DNA of 64,000 nt from JAEDHM01 sp964368645 (GTDB lineage: Bacteria > Bacillota > Clostridia > Christensenellales > CAG-1252). Within the stretch, counting starts at the first letter, position 1. Every line of letters starts with the position of its first letter. The notes under the pieces are model-generated. The model made no database searches, was not told the DNA's origin, and was given only the letters and a program-made list of their open reading frames with translations. Below, one piece after another: positions 27,191-35,896 of the stretch. The stretch spans positions 44,155 to 108,154 of the forward strand of contig CAYJBY010000010.1 of the NCBI GenBank assembly GCA_964368645.1. The letters are read 5' to 3'. A program made the translations under genes and the position numbers.

Positions 27191-29449
27191 TTAAATATCG
27201 TATTTTGAGTTGAGCTGTGCTGGTGTTTTCAGCATAAATGCGAAGGGCTTAATCAGCGCGACGCATATTGCCGCCAAGAACATAATCGCGCCCAACGCCA
27301 ACGCCAGCCACACGGGATAATGGATAAAATTAAACTGTGACAGCAACGCGCTTCTGTTGAGTACCGCCTCGATTACAAACAAAACGATTGAGGTAATCGC
27401 CCAACCTCGCAGAGTTGAGCATACCACCGTTACCGCGCTGTCGAATAGGAAATACTTGTAAATATCCTTTTTGGAGGAGCCTATTGAACGCATAACCGTA
27501 ACGGTGCGCTGCATATCCATAAAGTTGCCCTTGGAAATCTTGCTCACGGTAACAAGCTGCAAAACAAGCATCGCCAATGCGATAATCAAATCCACTGCGG
27601 AGGAGGCGAATGCCGCCTTGATAAAGTCGTCAAACTCTTTCTTTTCGGTATCATAAGCGTCGAAACCTAAGCCTTTTAGGTACTTTACCGCCGCTTTTTT
27701 ATCGGAAACGGTCAAATCGACGAAGGCAGGCTTATCCGCTTTAGAATCGGACGGAACCGAGAAGCCGAAATAGCTTTCCCATTTTACGTTATAGGACAAA
27801 GCGGCATAGTCCTCGTCGCTTAAATACAAGCAGGGTTCGCCCCGATTCAGATATCCTTTTAGCAATATCGGCTCAACGGTTGTATTATCGATGTCGTCTG
27901 TCCAATCCACGCCCTCTACGTCGACAGTAACATTGGGAACGTAGCTTGCGGTACTGATTTGGTAATTAATCAGCTGTTCCTTATTGATTATGCCTAAGTT
28001 GTTAAGGCTGTTATCGTCCTGCAACCTTTTGTACATAAGTTCGTCCAGATAAAACTCGCCTTTTTTGAGCGTCACGGAGGTGTCGTAATCGCTTAAGGGA
28101 AGCGTTAAAACCTGCGTGCTTAAGCTTAATAAGTCTTTCGTCACGCCGTTAAGCAAGGCAAGAGTCGTACCCGAAGAGGCGTCCTTATCGTAAGCCTTGA
28201 TTATGGTGGCTTTGCCCTCGTATTGCTGCATTTCAGCCAAGGTAACGTCGTTGACTCGAACCATTGTCGTATCCGAAACGCGGTCGTGTTCACTGTCGAA
28301 AATGAACGCCGCTCCCGAAACCGCGAACATTAGAACGAGGAAAACCGCCGCTATGTACAATACGCGGTAGGGGTTCTTCTTTTTTTGTCCGCTCTTTGCC
28401 AAAAACCGATTGAAGGAGTTTTTGATAATCGTAAAGGTGGAAAAGACGCTTTTCGGCTCTCCCACAACAGGCGAAAGTATCTCCTTATCTACGTAAATAG
28501 GCGCGTCGTTCTTTTCCTTAGCGTGGTAATTGCCCTCGATAAGCTTGACGTCGCCGTCCTCGAATACGGTGTTGATTTTTATATCCGCATCGCTTGACGT
28601 TCTCAAATACAGCTTGCCCTGCTTGCAAACAACGTCGATTTTCAACGGGTGTCTAACGTCGTCGAAGAAGTAATTGACCGCAACGTCGCCGCAATTTATC
28701 TCATCCTTGTGCATATCGCCCAGATAAATATTATCGGTATGACGATGCTCAAGAGAGCCTGTGCTGTCGCTGTTGGAGATATCGTCGATTATCTTACCGT
28801 CGCGAAGTCTTATAATCCTATCGCCGTAAAAGGTCGCGAGGTTCTCCTCGTGAGTAACCAAAAGCACAAGACAATAGGCGGAAATACCCTTTAGAATTTC
28901 CATTACCGCCATAGTGTTTTTGTCGTCTAGGTTGCCTGTCGGCTCGTCTGCGATAATTATTTTTGCGCCTGTGGCTATGGCTCTCGCTATACCTACGCGC
29001 TGTTGCTGACCGCCCGACAAGGTGGATGGCAGACGGGAAACGAGCTTTTCCATACCGACCAAGGAAAGGGCGTATTTCGCACGTGTTTCTATGGTCTTCT
29101 CGTCACTGCAACCGGCAAGCTTAAGAGCGATTTTGATATTCTGATATACGATTACGTCGTTGATTAGGTTGTAGTTCTGAAAAATGTAGCCGATTTTTTT
29201 GTTACGGAGCTTATCCCACGTGTCCGCACGGTAGGACGCTATGTTCACGCCGTCGATTTCGATATTACCGCCGTCGAACTTGTCAAGACCGCCTATCGTG
29301 TTGAGCAAAGTGGTTTTGCCGCAGCCCGACTCACCCAAAAAGACCACCAAGCCGCTGTCAGGTAAAGTTACCGTTATGTCGTCCACGGCTTTGATTTCGT
29401 TGGGCTTTCCCTTATAAAAGTATTTTTTCAGATTGTTAAGCTTTATCAT
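27191..29449 (-). CDS. MacB-like ABC transporter, ATPase fused to permease (752 aa)
   Basis: The ATPase comes first (about 1-225): Walker A GESGCGKTT, signature LSGGQQQR, Walker B IIIADEPTGNLD. A linker follows, then TM1 (about 365-386), a large extracytoplasmic loop (about 390-625) and three C-terminal helices of FtsX type. This is the MacB layout, used for peptide or lipoprotein export or mechanotransmission rather than ordinary uptake. The linker of about 130 residues between ATPase and TM1 is longer than usual and beta-rich. It begins 2 nt after the stop of a similar gene with its GGAGGA site inside that gene, so the two probably form a heterodimer. Substrate unknown; no adjacent membrane-fusion protein is seen. 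Confidence 0.88.
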   Translation of the reverse strand: MIKLNNLKKYFYKGKPNEIKAVDDITVTLPDSGLVVFLGESGCGKTTLLNTIGGLDKFDGGNIEIDGVNIASYRADTWDKLRNKKIGYIFQNYNLINDVIVYQNIKIALKLAGCSDEKTIETRAKYALSLVGMEKLVSRLPSTLSGGQQQRVGIARAIATGAKIIIADEPTGNLDDKNTMAVMEILKGISAYCLVLLVTHEENLATFYGDRIIRLRDGKIIDDISNSDSTGSLEHRHTDNIYLGDMHKDEINCGDVAVNYFFDDVRHPLKIDVVCKQGKLYLRTSSDADIKINTVFEDGDVKLIEGNYHAKEKNDAPIYVDKEILSPVVGEPKSVFSTFTIIKNSFNRFLAKSGQKKKNPYRVLYIAAVFLVLMFAVSGAAFIFDSEHDRVSDTTMVRVNDVTLAEMQQYEGKATIIKAYDKDASSGTTLALLNGVTKDLLSLSTQVLTLPLSDYDTSVTLKKGEFYLDELMYKRLQDDNSLNNLGIINKEQLINYQISTASYVPNVTVDVEGVDWTDDIDNTTVEPILLKGYLNRGEPCLYLSDEDYAALSYNVKWESYFGFSVPSDSKADKPAFVDLTVSDKKAAVKYLKGLGFDAYDTEKKEFDDFIKAAFASSAVDLIIALAMLVLQLVTVSKISKGNFMDMQRTVTVMRSIGSSKKDIYKYFLFDSAVTVVCSTLRGWAITSIVLFVIEAVLNRSALLSQFNFIHYPVWLALALGAIMFLAAICVALIKPFAFMLKTPAQLNSKYDI

Positions 29450-29451
29450 AA

Positions 29452-31347
29452 TCAGTCCTCCATCAGCAAGGAACTCTTGACCGAATGCTTGTAAAACTTT
29501 TTGTTAAAGGATGCGGCGCAGGTCTCTGCAACGAATACGGTTAATGCCAATGTCAAAAAGCTAACCCAAGATATAGTTTTGATGTGGTCGCCGATTATCG
29601 CCATACCGTAGCCGAAAGTCGGTGTGACGGCGATAGAATATATAAGGGCTACAGCAAATGCCAATATCAGGCTGGAAACCCAAGCTATTAAGGCGTTAAA
29701 CGCCATCTCCACGTAATATACGTTTTTGATAAAGCCGTCTGCCAAGCCTACGGTTCTCATTATGTTGTAATCCCGTTTTTTCTGCTTGCCCACGGTTCGT
29801 ACCGAGCCTTGCACCAGCATTATTACCAAAGAGCCGATACCAACGACCGATATGGCGATTACCCACTGGAATATGGCGGAAGGATTAAACTTTTCGCCGA
29901 TTCCGTAATAGTAAACGCAATTGTATCCGCTGTCTATCACCGCATCAATCGCCCCTCTTACCGAGGTGTTTTGCTTAAGCGTCAGCGTTACGTTGGTTTT
30001 TTGAGATTGAAGCAGAGAATCAAGCCAACCCTCGTACAGATATATCTCGTCCTCGCCTATCGTATATCCGCATACCGTGAAGTTCATAGTGCCTACACCG
30101 GTTACGCCTATGCTGACGGAATCGCCGATTTTCACGGATTTCAAAACTTTCTTGTCAGCAGGGAGATTAAGTACGACCTCTCCCGTGTTTTCAGGGAGTC
30201 TGCCGTCTATAAGAGTACCCGTAAAGTCAGCGGAATAGCGCAGATAGGCGGTAACTGAGTAATCGCTGATGGAATACATTGCCGACTGTGACATAAGCTC
30301 GTTAAAATACCTTACGCTTTTAACGCCGTTAATACCCTTAAGGGTATTAATGTCGTCCTCGGTCATATCCCGACCGTCCTCGGCAAAAACTCTGATATCG
30401 TATTTGCTGTAACCGTTGTAATAATCCCCTGTGTCCAGAATCATATCTATAAACACTATTCCCAGTATCAACGCCAACGACAAAAGAACTAAGCCCGTAA
30501 AAGTGAAGAGCGTGCGCTTAGGCGTTGCTCTAAGATTATAAAACGCGACTCTCGATATCCCTCTGTACTGCTCCTTAAAACTGAAAGGACGCTCGTTGCC
30601 CTTTGGAGCTTCCTTTTTGACGTAAGGATTAAGCTCGATATCCTCTACGATTTCTCCGTCGGAAAGCCGCAGTTTTCTTGTGGCGTATTCCGCTATCTCA
30701 TCGAAGCTGTGAGTTACCACGATAACAAGCTTATCGCCGCTAACCTCGTGAAGAAGTTTCAAAATATCGGCGGAGGTTTTGCTGTCTAAGTTACCCGTAG
30801 GCTCGTCAGCAAACAGAATAGGCGCGTTTTTCGCCAAGGCTCTGGCTATTGCCACGCGCTGTTTTTGTCCGCCCGAAAGCTTCGCCACGCGCTGTTTTGC
30901 GTGTCCGTTCAAGCCCACCTTTTCGATTAGACTCATCACCCTGTTATGCCGCGCCGTATTGTCATTTTCGATAGGAAGCAAAGCCAACTCGATGTTCTGA
31001 TAAACGGTATAGCTATCCACCAAAAAATAGTCTTGGAAAATAAAGGCTACGTCTCTCTTTCTGTATTCCGCACGCTCGCTCTCGGTATAGTGAGAGGTCT
31101 CTGCTCCGCGTAAGAGCATTTCGCCTTCCTCGTAACTGTCTATACCGCTTAACACGTTAAGAATCGTACTTTTACCGCTGCCTGACGCGCCCGTAATACC
31201 TACGAACTCTCCGCTGAAAAAACGTGCGGAAACCTTGTGCAGTCCAACAGCCATAGTGTTGCCTGCATTGTAGAACTTGGATACGTCTTTAAGCTCTAGC
31301 AATGGCACGCTTACGGCGTTATCAGTCAGTTTGTTGCTGTCGTCCAT
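29452..31347 (-). CDS. MacB-like ABC transporter, partner subunit (631 aa)
   Basis: The layout matches its neighbour: ATPase (Walker A GASGSGKST, signature LSGGQKQR, Walker B ILFADEPTGNLD), TM1 at about 283-305, an extracytoplasmic domain, and three FtsX-type helices from about 505. The ATG at 31347 is preferred over a TTG one codon earlier because AAGGAG lies 7 nt before it. It follows a hairpin and the GPH symporter gene. Together with the 752-aa protein it should form an asymmetric two-ATPase, two-permease complex that acts on an envelope substrate. There is no BceS/BceR-type kinase next to it, so an antimicrobial-peptide role is not supported directly. Confidence 0.88.
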   Translation of the reverse strand: MDDSNKLTDNAVSVPLLELKDVSKFYNAGNTMAVGLHKVSARFFSGEFVGITGASGSGKSTILNVLSGIDSYEEGEMLLRGAETSHYTESERAEYRKRDVAFIFQDYFLVDSYTVYQNIELALLPIENDNTARHNRVMSLIEKVGLNGHAKQRVAKLSGGQKQRVAIARALAKNAPILFADEPTGNLDSKTSADILKLLHEVSGDKLVIVVTHSFDEIAEYATRKLRLSDGEIVEDIELNPYVKKEAPKGNERPFSFKEQYRGISRVAFYNLRATPKRTLFTFTGLVLLSLALILGIVFIDMILDTGDYYNGYSKYDIRVFAEDGRDMTEDDINTLKGINGVKSVRYFNELMSQSAMYSISDYSVTAYLRYSADFTGTLIDGRLPENTGEVVLNLPADKKVLKSVKIGDSVSIGVTGVGTMNFTVCGYTIGEDEIYLYEGWLDSLLQSQKTNVTLTLKQNTSVRGAIDAVIDSGYNCVYYYGIGEKFNPSAIFQWVIAISVVGIGSLVIMLVQGSVRTVGKQKKRDYNIMRTVGLADGFIKNVYYVEMAFNALIAWVSSLILAFAVALIYSIAVTPTFGYGMAIIGDHIKTISWVSFLTLALTVFVAETCAASFNKKFYKHSVKSSLLMED

Positions 31348-31370
31348 CAAAAAACTCCTTTTATCAATCA

Positions 31371-31392
31371 GAGGGCTGAAAAATCAGCCCTC
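31371..31392 (-). other. Hairpin between symporter and ABC genes
   Basis: GAGGGCTGA and TCAGCCCTC pair around a 4-nt A loop in the 58-nt gap. No T-run follows on the minus strand, so it is not a good terminator. It may set RNA stability between the two parts of the operon. Confidence 0.45.
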
Positions 31393-31404
31393 CGCATTAA
31401 TCTG

Positions 31405-33141
31405 TTATTCGTTGTCCTCGTCCTTATCGGGTAACGGTGCGGCTTGCACAGCCCCCTCGTCCGATATGACTTCCGTATCGGCGGACGCGTCCTCGCTTAA
31501 GGCTGTGGGGATACCCATAGTATCAACCTCGGCGGTAATTACTGCGTCAGCTACGGTATCGGTTAAAGGCTCTGCCGTTGCGCTCTCACCTTCGGCGTCC
31601 AGAATTGCCGCGTGACGGCGTTCGTTAAGAATACCCAAGATACGAGCGTGTTCCTTGTCGTCCAAGGCGTACTTCCAAGTAGGCAATACGGAGAGGATAC
31701 AGCCTATCGCCGGCGGTATGGATACGATGAAGAACAAAATCATCATAAACTTATCGTACTCCGGTGTTATACGCGGCGTACCGCCTGCCGATATAAAGGC
31801 GTTGACCTCGGCTACTCTTGAATCGGAAAAACCGACTACAGTATAAGCTAAACCGGAGATGATTGTTGCAAGACCTGATTGAAGCTTGGCAATAAAGGTC
31901 TGTCCCGAGAAGAACACAGCGTCGGGGCGGGTACCGTTCTTATACTCCTCGTAGTCCACGCAGGAAGCAATCATAGTTGACTGCAAAACGATAGGAATAC
32001 CGAAAGCGATACCTGACGCGGCAAAGCATAAAACGCATATCGCCATTGCCCACCAATCGGTCAAATTGTGAGGTGCAATCATATAAAGGGCAAACACTAT
32101 AACGTAGGGAATAACGCCTAACAAGTTGCTGTAGTTATACAGTACCTTGGTGCTGAACTTGGTCTTGAGCTTAGGAACGGCAACCATACTTCCGAACTGT
32201 CCTAGGAAGAAACCGCCGCCAAGCAGTAATATGTAAAGGAAAGCCAAAACAGCATTTTTGCTTGCAAAGTAGTAGGAAACAAGCGTCATCGCCACCAAAG
32301 CGATAAGCATTTTGGTACTGCCTAACACACCCGACAACAGTATCTGCCTGAAGGGCTTGTTGGAGAGCATAATCTTGAAGTTATCCTTAAGGTTATATTT
32401 TTGCTTAGAGGGAGCAATCTTTTCCTTAACTACAAAGCCCAAAGGCTGGAACATCGCCGTGCCGAGCAAGGCGAATATCGCGGCAACGATAAGGAAGCCC
32501 CATCTCTCGCCCTCTGCCGCGCTCATTGCGCCGCCTGCGGAAAGAGATTCGCCAACGCTAAACGCCAAAGACTGCATAGAGAGCATAACCGCACCGCCGC
32601 CGATGCCTGCGAAAATACGGGCATAGGACAGAAGCTTAGTACGGTCGGCTTCTTTCTCCGTCATAACGGCGGTAACGCTCCACAGAGGTATATCGCCTAT
32701 GGTATAGGTCATACCCCAAAGGATATAAGTAAACGCCGCCCAAAAGACTATTAGTCCGTCCATAGTCGCGCTGCCGTCTCCGTAGAAACCGAAGCTGGTA
32801 AACGCTAATATGGTTATAATCATTATAGGTATAGGTACCGCTCTTAGGTAAGGCACACACTTTCCGCTTTTACTGCGGGTGCGGTCAACCAAGGTACCCA
32901 TCATAGGATCGTTGAAAGCGTCCCAAACTCTGGCTACGGCGAATATGATACTTACCGTCATAGCGGGAATGAGTATGGTAAACTGGAGATAATACATTAG
33001 GCACGCGCCTACTATATTATAAATTACGTTCTGACCGGTAAGACCTAATAAATAGGCATTGCGTTCTTTGTTACTGTACGTGCGAAGTGCTTCCTGAGCA
33101 CCCGGAGCCGCAGAACCGACAACTGCTGTTTCGTTATCCAT
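31405..33141 (-). CDS. GPH-family (MelB-type) sugar:cation symporter (578 aa)
   Basis: About twelve membrane helices. The segment AFNDPMMGTLVDRTRSKSGK after helix 2 is the signature of the glycoside-pentoside-hexuronide symporters. It should import a sugar or glycoside with Na+ or H+. The last 75 residues form an acidic Glu/Asp/Ala-rich cytoplasmic tail of low complexity, unlike MelB. The GGAGG site precedes the ATG, and it starts 12 nt after the LRR lipoprotein stop. No glycosidase or sugar kinase lies near, so the substrate is unknown. Confidence 0.9.
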   Translation of the reverse strand: MDNETAVVGSAAPGAQEALRTYSNKERNAYLLGLTGQNVIYNIVGACLMYYLQFTILIPAMTVSIIFAVARVWDAFNDPMMGTLVDRTRSKSGKCVPYLRAVPIPIMIITILAFTSFGFYGDGSATMDGLIVFWAAFTYILWGMTYTIGDIPLWSVTAVMTEKEADRTKLLSYARIFAGIGGGAVMLSMQSLAFSVGESLSAGGAMSAAEGERWGFLIVAAIFALLGTAMFQPLGFVVKEKIAPSKQKYNLKDNFKIMLSNKPFRQILLSGVLGSTKMLIALVAMTLVSYYFASKNAVLAFLYILLLGGGFFLGQFGSMVAVPKLKTKFSTKVLYNYSNLLGVIPYVIVFALYMIAPHNLTDWWAMAICVLCFAASGIAFGIPIVLQSTMIASCVDYEEYKNGTRPDAVFFSGQTFIAKLQSGLATIISGLAYTVVGFSDSRVAEVNAFISAGGTPRITPEYDKFMMILFFIVSIPPAIGCILSVLPTWKYALDDKEHARILGILNERRHAAILDAEGESATAEPLTDTVADAVITAEVDTMGIPTALSEDASADTEVISDEGAVQAAPLPDKDEDNE

Positions 33142-33153
33142 TAGCCTACCTCC

Positions 33154-33942
33154 TTAAGCTTCCAGAAGAGCCAAATGCCCTTCGTAGTTCATCCAGTACT
33201 TGTAATCGTTGGTTCTTAAAGCCTTACGGTTAGCCTCGATTACGTCGCGGTTATAAAGGGAAACGTCCTTAACGTATATTTTCAGGTCGTCCTTGATAAA
33301 GTACTGGTCATCGTCTGAAGCCTCGGGATCCAAGCAGTAAAAACACTTGTCGCCGATACTGGGAATTGCCAGCTTGTTATCTCCTGCCTTTACGGTAATC
33401 TCGCTTAAAATCACAACCTTGTTAAGAGAGGTGCATTCACGGAAGGTGTATCCGCCTAACGCGTTGACGTTCTTGGTAATGGTAATTTCGGTTAAGGAAC
33501 TGCAACCGTAGAACGCGAAATCCATAATCTTGGTGAGCTTGTTCTCGTTAAAGGTAACGGAAGTGAGCTTACGGCAGCAATAGAAGGCTCTGTAAGGAAT
33601 AACCTCTATCATTGACGCAGGATCGATTGTCACCGTTACGAGAGAATTGTTATCGGTATAAACGCCCTTCTCGTTGTACTTGACGAATAGTCCTTCGCCT
33701 AAGGCATTGACGATAACAGGCATTCCTTCCTTATCCTTAATCGTTGCGGGAATGACTACGTTAGCATCGTCGCCTAAGTACTCAGTCAGCGTAGCGAACA
33801 CAATACCGTCCTCTGTTGCCGTGGTGTATTGCCATTTACCGCTGAGATCCGTGTAGGTTTCCGTCTTGTCGCCGCAAGCCGTAAAAGAAAATACGACCAC
33901 AACGAGAAGTACGGCAATTACAGTGATTTTTAGAAATCTCAT
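33154..33942 (-). CDS. LRR (BspA-like) lipoprotein (262 aa)
   Basis: The signal peptide ends in the lipobox FTAC, making Cys23 the lipidated residue and placing the protein on the outer face of the membrane. The body contains BspA-type LRR_5 repeats, seen in RAFYCCRKLTSVTFNENKLT, FAFYGCSSLTEITI and YTFRECTSLNKVVI. Such proteins in gut bacteria often mediate binding or adhesion. An unmatched N-terminal segment carries WQYTTATEDG. It lies 25 nt after pilT and 12 nt before the symporter, with its own GGAGG. It is a different LRR class from the giant proteins at the left of the window. Confidence 0.9.
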   Translation of the reverse strand: MRFLKITVIAVLLVVVVFSFTACGDKTETYTDLSGKWQYTTATEDGIVFATLTEYLGDDANVVIPATIKDKEGMPVIVNALGEGLFVKYNEKGVYTDNNSLVTVTIDPASMIEVIPYRAFYCCRKLTSVTFNENKLTKIMDFAFYGCSSLTEITITKNVNALGGYTFRECTSLNKVVILSEITVKAGDNKLAIPSIGDKCFYCLDPEASDDDQYFIKDDLKIYVKDVSLYNRDVIEANRKALRTNDYKYWMNYEGHLALLEA

Positions 33943-33967
33943 TATATACCTCCGTGAAAGTAAGGGA

Positions 33968-35029
33968 TTAACCCTGTACAGCTCTCTTAAAATACGTCTG
34001 ATCTACACAACGCATATACGCCTCGTCGAAAGCGACCGTATCGGTTTTGACAAGTTGAGCCAGGGCGTCGTCCATAAGCTGCATACCCAAGGCTCTGTTG
34101 GTGGAAATCGTATTATTGATTTGATGAGTCTTACCCTCACGGATAAGCGCGTTAATTGATGATTGCTGAAGCATTATTTCCAACGCGGCAACACGTCCGC
34201 CTCCTTCCTTTTTCGGAAGAAGCTGCTGGGAAATAACCGCCTGCAAGACGTTACTCAACTGGAATCTTACCTGCTGCTGCTGATAACTGGGGAAAACGTC
34301 AACCATACGGTCAACGGTATTGGCGGCTCCGATGGTATGCAGGGTGGACATAACCAAGTGTCCTGTTTCCGCTGCGGTTATTGCGGTGGAAATGGTCTCC
34401 AAGTCACGCATTTCGCCTACTTGTATAATATCGGGGTCCTGACGCAGGGAAGCTCTTAATGCCGTTGCGAAGGAACGGGTGTCACTGCCCACCTCACGCT
34501 GATTGACGATACATTTTTTGTGCTCGTGATAATACTCGATAGGATCCTCAAGGGTGATGATGTGAGCAGGACGGCGGCAGTTGATATAGTCTATCATAGA
34601 CGCCAGCGTAGTGGATTTACCGCTGCCGGTTGGTCCCGTTACCAGTATTAGTCCTCTGCTCTTATTGCACAGACCTGCCACAACCTCGGGTAAGCCCAGT
34701 TCCGAAAAGGAAGCTATACGGTTGTTGATGGTACGGATAGCGGCGGCATAAAAGCCTTTTTGCGAAAATGCGTTGACACGGAAACGGTTGGTGCCGAGCT
34801 GAATACAAATATCGACCTCGCCCTGCTTCTGCAACTTGGCAAACTGGTCGTCGTTAAGTATCGTCCTTACCATCTTCTCCGTATCCTCGGGAGTTAAAGT
34901 CGGTCCCTGAAAATACTTAAACGTGCCGGAAACTCTCAATACAGGCTGTGATTTAACGGTAATATGCAAGTCGGAAGCCTTGGCTTCAACAGCGACTTTC
35001 AGCAAATCTTTGATAGTATAATCAACCAT
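33968..35029 (-). CDS. pilT: PilT-type retraction ATPase (353 aa)
   Basis: PilT is a hexameric cytoplasmic ATPase that powers retraction of type IV pili. N-terminal ASDLHITVKSQP is the PilT PAS-like domain. The ATPase core has Walker A GPTGSGKSTT (about 130), the Asp box, EDPIEYYHEH, RQDPDIIQVGEMRD as Walker B, the His box TLHTIGAANT, and the C-terminal LIREGKTHQI close to the AIRNLI signature. Its length is typical. The ATG at 35029 is chosen because GGGGAGG lies 6 nt before it; the eight-codon longer frame is unsupported. No other pilus gene is in the window, so its partners are elsewhere. Promoter at 35061-35089. Confidence 0.93.
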   Translation of the reverse strand: MVDYTIKDLLKVAVEAKASDLHITVKSQPVLRVSGTFKYFQGPTLTPEDTEKMVRTILNDDQFAKLQKQGEVDICIQLGTNRFRVNAFSQKGFYAAAIRTINNRIASFSELGLPEVVAGLCNKSRGLILVTGPTGSGKSTTLASMIDYINCRRPAHIITLEDPIEYYHEHKKCIVNQREVGSDTRSFATALRASLRQDPDIIQVGEMRDLETISTAITAAETGHLVMSTLHTIGAANTVDRMVDVFPSYQQQQVRFQLSNVLQAVISQQLLPKKEGGGRVAALEIMLQQSSINALIREGKTHQINNTISTNRALGMQLMDDALAQLVKTDTVAFDEAYMRCVDQTYFKRAVQG

Positions 35030-35060
35030 TGTTGACCTCCCCGAAAAGAACATTTATATT

Positions 35061-35089
35061 ATTGTAGCACAAAAAAAAAGGGATTACAA
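35061..35089 (-). promoter_or_regulatory. pilT promoter with A9 tract in the spacer
   Basis: Minus-strand TTGTAA (35084-35089), a 17-bp spacer and TACAAT (35061-35066). The spacer contains a run of nine T (nine A on the plus strand, 35071-35079). Slippage in the run would change the spacing. Confidence 0.7.
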
Positions 35090-35383
35090 TAGAAAATATC
35101 GCGTAGCCCCTAAGTTTATATAATAAACGGCGCGCGTAACGAGTACGCGCGTTATCTATATGGTATTATTTGGTAATATTCGGTATTGTTTACGTTAATT
35201 ATTAATACGAATAATCGTTTTGCTTCAAATATTTGTTACTGGGCTTATGGGTGGTTGTTAATCAAAACACAGAAAGGAATACGTTTGCTAAAGACAATAT
35301 TAACGGTGTTTTACACCATCTGTTGGAATTGCGATTTATGGTTATTCGTTATCGCCAATATACGTCGAAATTATTTGACGACG
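35090..35383. other. AT-rich intergenic region between pilT and the mazF-like gene
   Basis: No gene is supported. It contains a GC-rich inverted repeat at about 35131-35154 (ACGGCGCGCGTAAC and GTACGCGCGT) and otherwise AT-rich sequence. The plus-strand open frame here is not convincing: no ribosome-binding site, no domain, and it runs antisense into the toxin gene. Confidence 0.5.
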
Positions 35384-35734
35384 CTAATCCGCGAAGAAGC
35401 CCAAGCTTATCAGCAAGCCCTCGTTTACCCTGTTCATCTCGGATACCGACAACTCCCCGATTTTTTCTCTTAACCGTCTTTTATCAAGTGTGCGTATCTG
35501 CTCTAATAATATCACGGAGTTTTTAGGTAAGCCGCAATCTGCGCCGCAAAGGTCAACGTGAGTCGGCAGCTTGGTTTTGCCCGTCTGGCTGGTAACGGCG
35601 GCGGCTATCACGGTAGGACTGTACTTGTTGCCTATATCGTTTTGCACTACAAGTACCGGTCTTATTCCTCCCTGCTCACTTCCAACGACAGGGCTTAAAT
35701 CCGCATAATAAATTTCGCCTCTTTTTACGGTCAT
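35384..35734 (-). CDS. mazF: MazF/PemK-family endoribonuclease toxin (116 aa)
   Basis: VKRGEIYYADLSPVVGSEQGG is the start of an EndoA/MazF fold, followed by RPVLVVQND, SPTVIAAAVTS, and a closing LREKIGELSVSEMNRVNEGL helix. In Firmicutes such enzymes cleave mRNA at short motifs under stress. The ATG at 35734 gives 116 aa, the length of B. subtilis EndoA, and has AGGTGG upstream; a GTG three codons earlier is possible. No MazE-like antitoxin ORF is adjacent: the next sequence upstream is a promoter region and a divergent gene. Confidence 0.93.
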   Translation of the reverse strand: MTVKRGEIYYADLSPVVGSEQGGIRPVLVVQNDIGNKYSPTVIAAAVTSQTGKTKLPTHVDLCGADCGLPKNSVILLEQIRTLDKRRLREKIGELSVSEMNRVNEGLLISLGFFAD

Positions 35735-35836
35735 ATACGCCACCTACTTCATTTTATGTCATCGAGTTATGATTTTGTTATTGACCGTATTAAGGTTTAT
35801 TATACGGTTGCCGCTTCAAAAAGTAGTTTATTTGGC

Positions 35837-35866
35837 TTGTCAAACTCCCTTGCATTGTGTTAGAAT
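35837..35866 (+). promoter_or_regulatory. Promoter of the NifU-like / GGGtGRT operon
   Basis: TTGTCA (35837-35842), an 18-bp spacer and TAGAAT (35861-35866). Start near 35873, then AGGAGG at 35883-35888. Confidence 0.65.
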
Positions 35867-35896
35867 TGTCTTGAACTTTTTTAGGAGGTAACGACT

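Noticed and set aside
33968..35029. A full type IV pilus locus around pilT
   Set aside because: No pilin, PilB, PilC, PilM or prepilin peptidase gene is present in the window.
35186..35473. Plus-strand 95-aa frame between pilT and mazF
   Set aside because: No ribosome-binding site or domain, and it overlaps the toxin gene in antisense.
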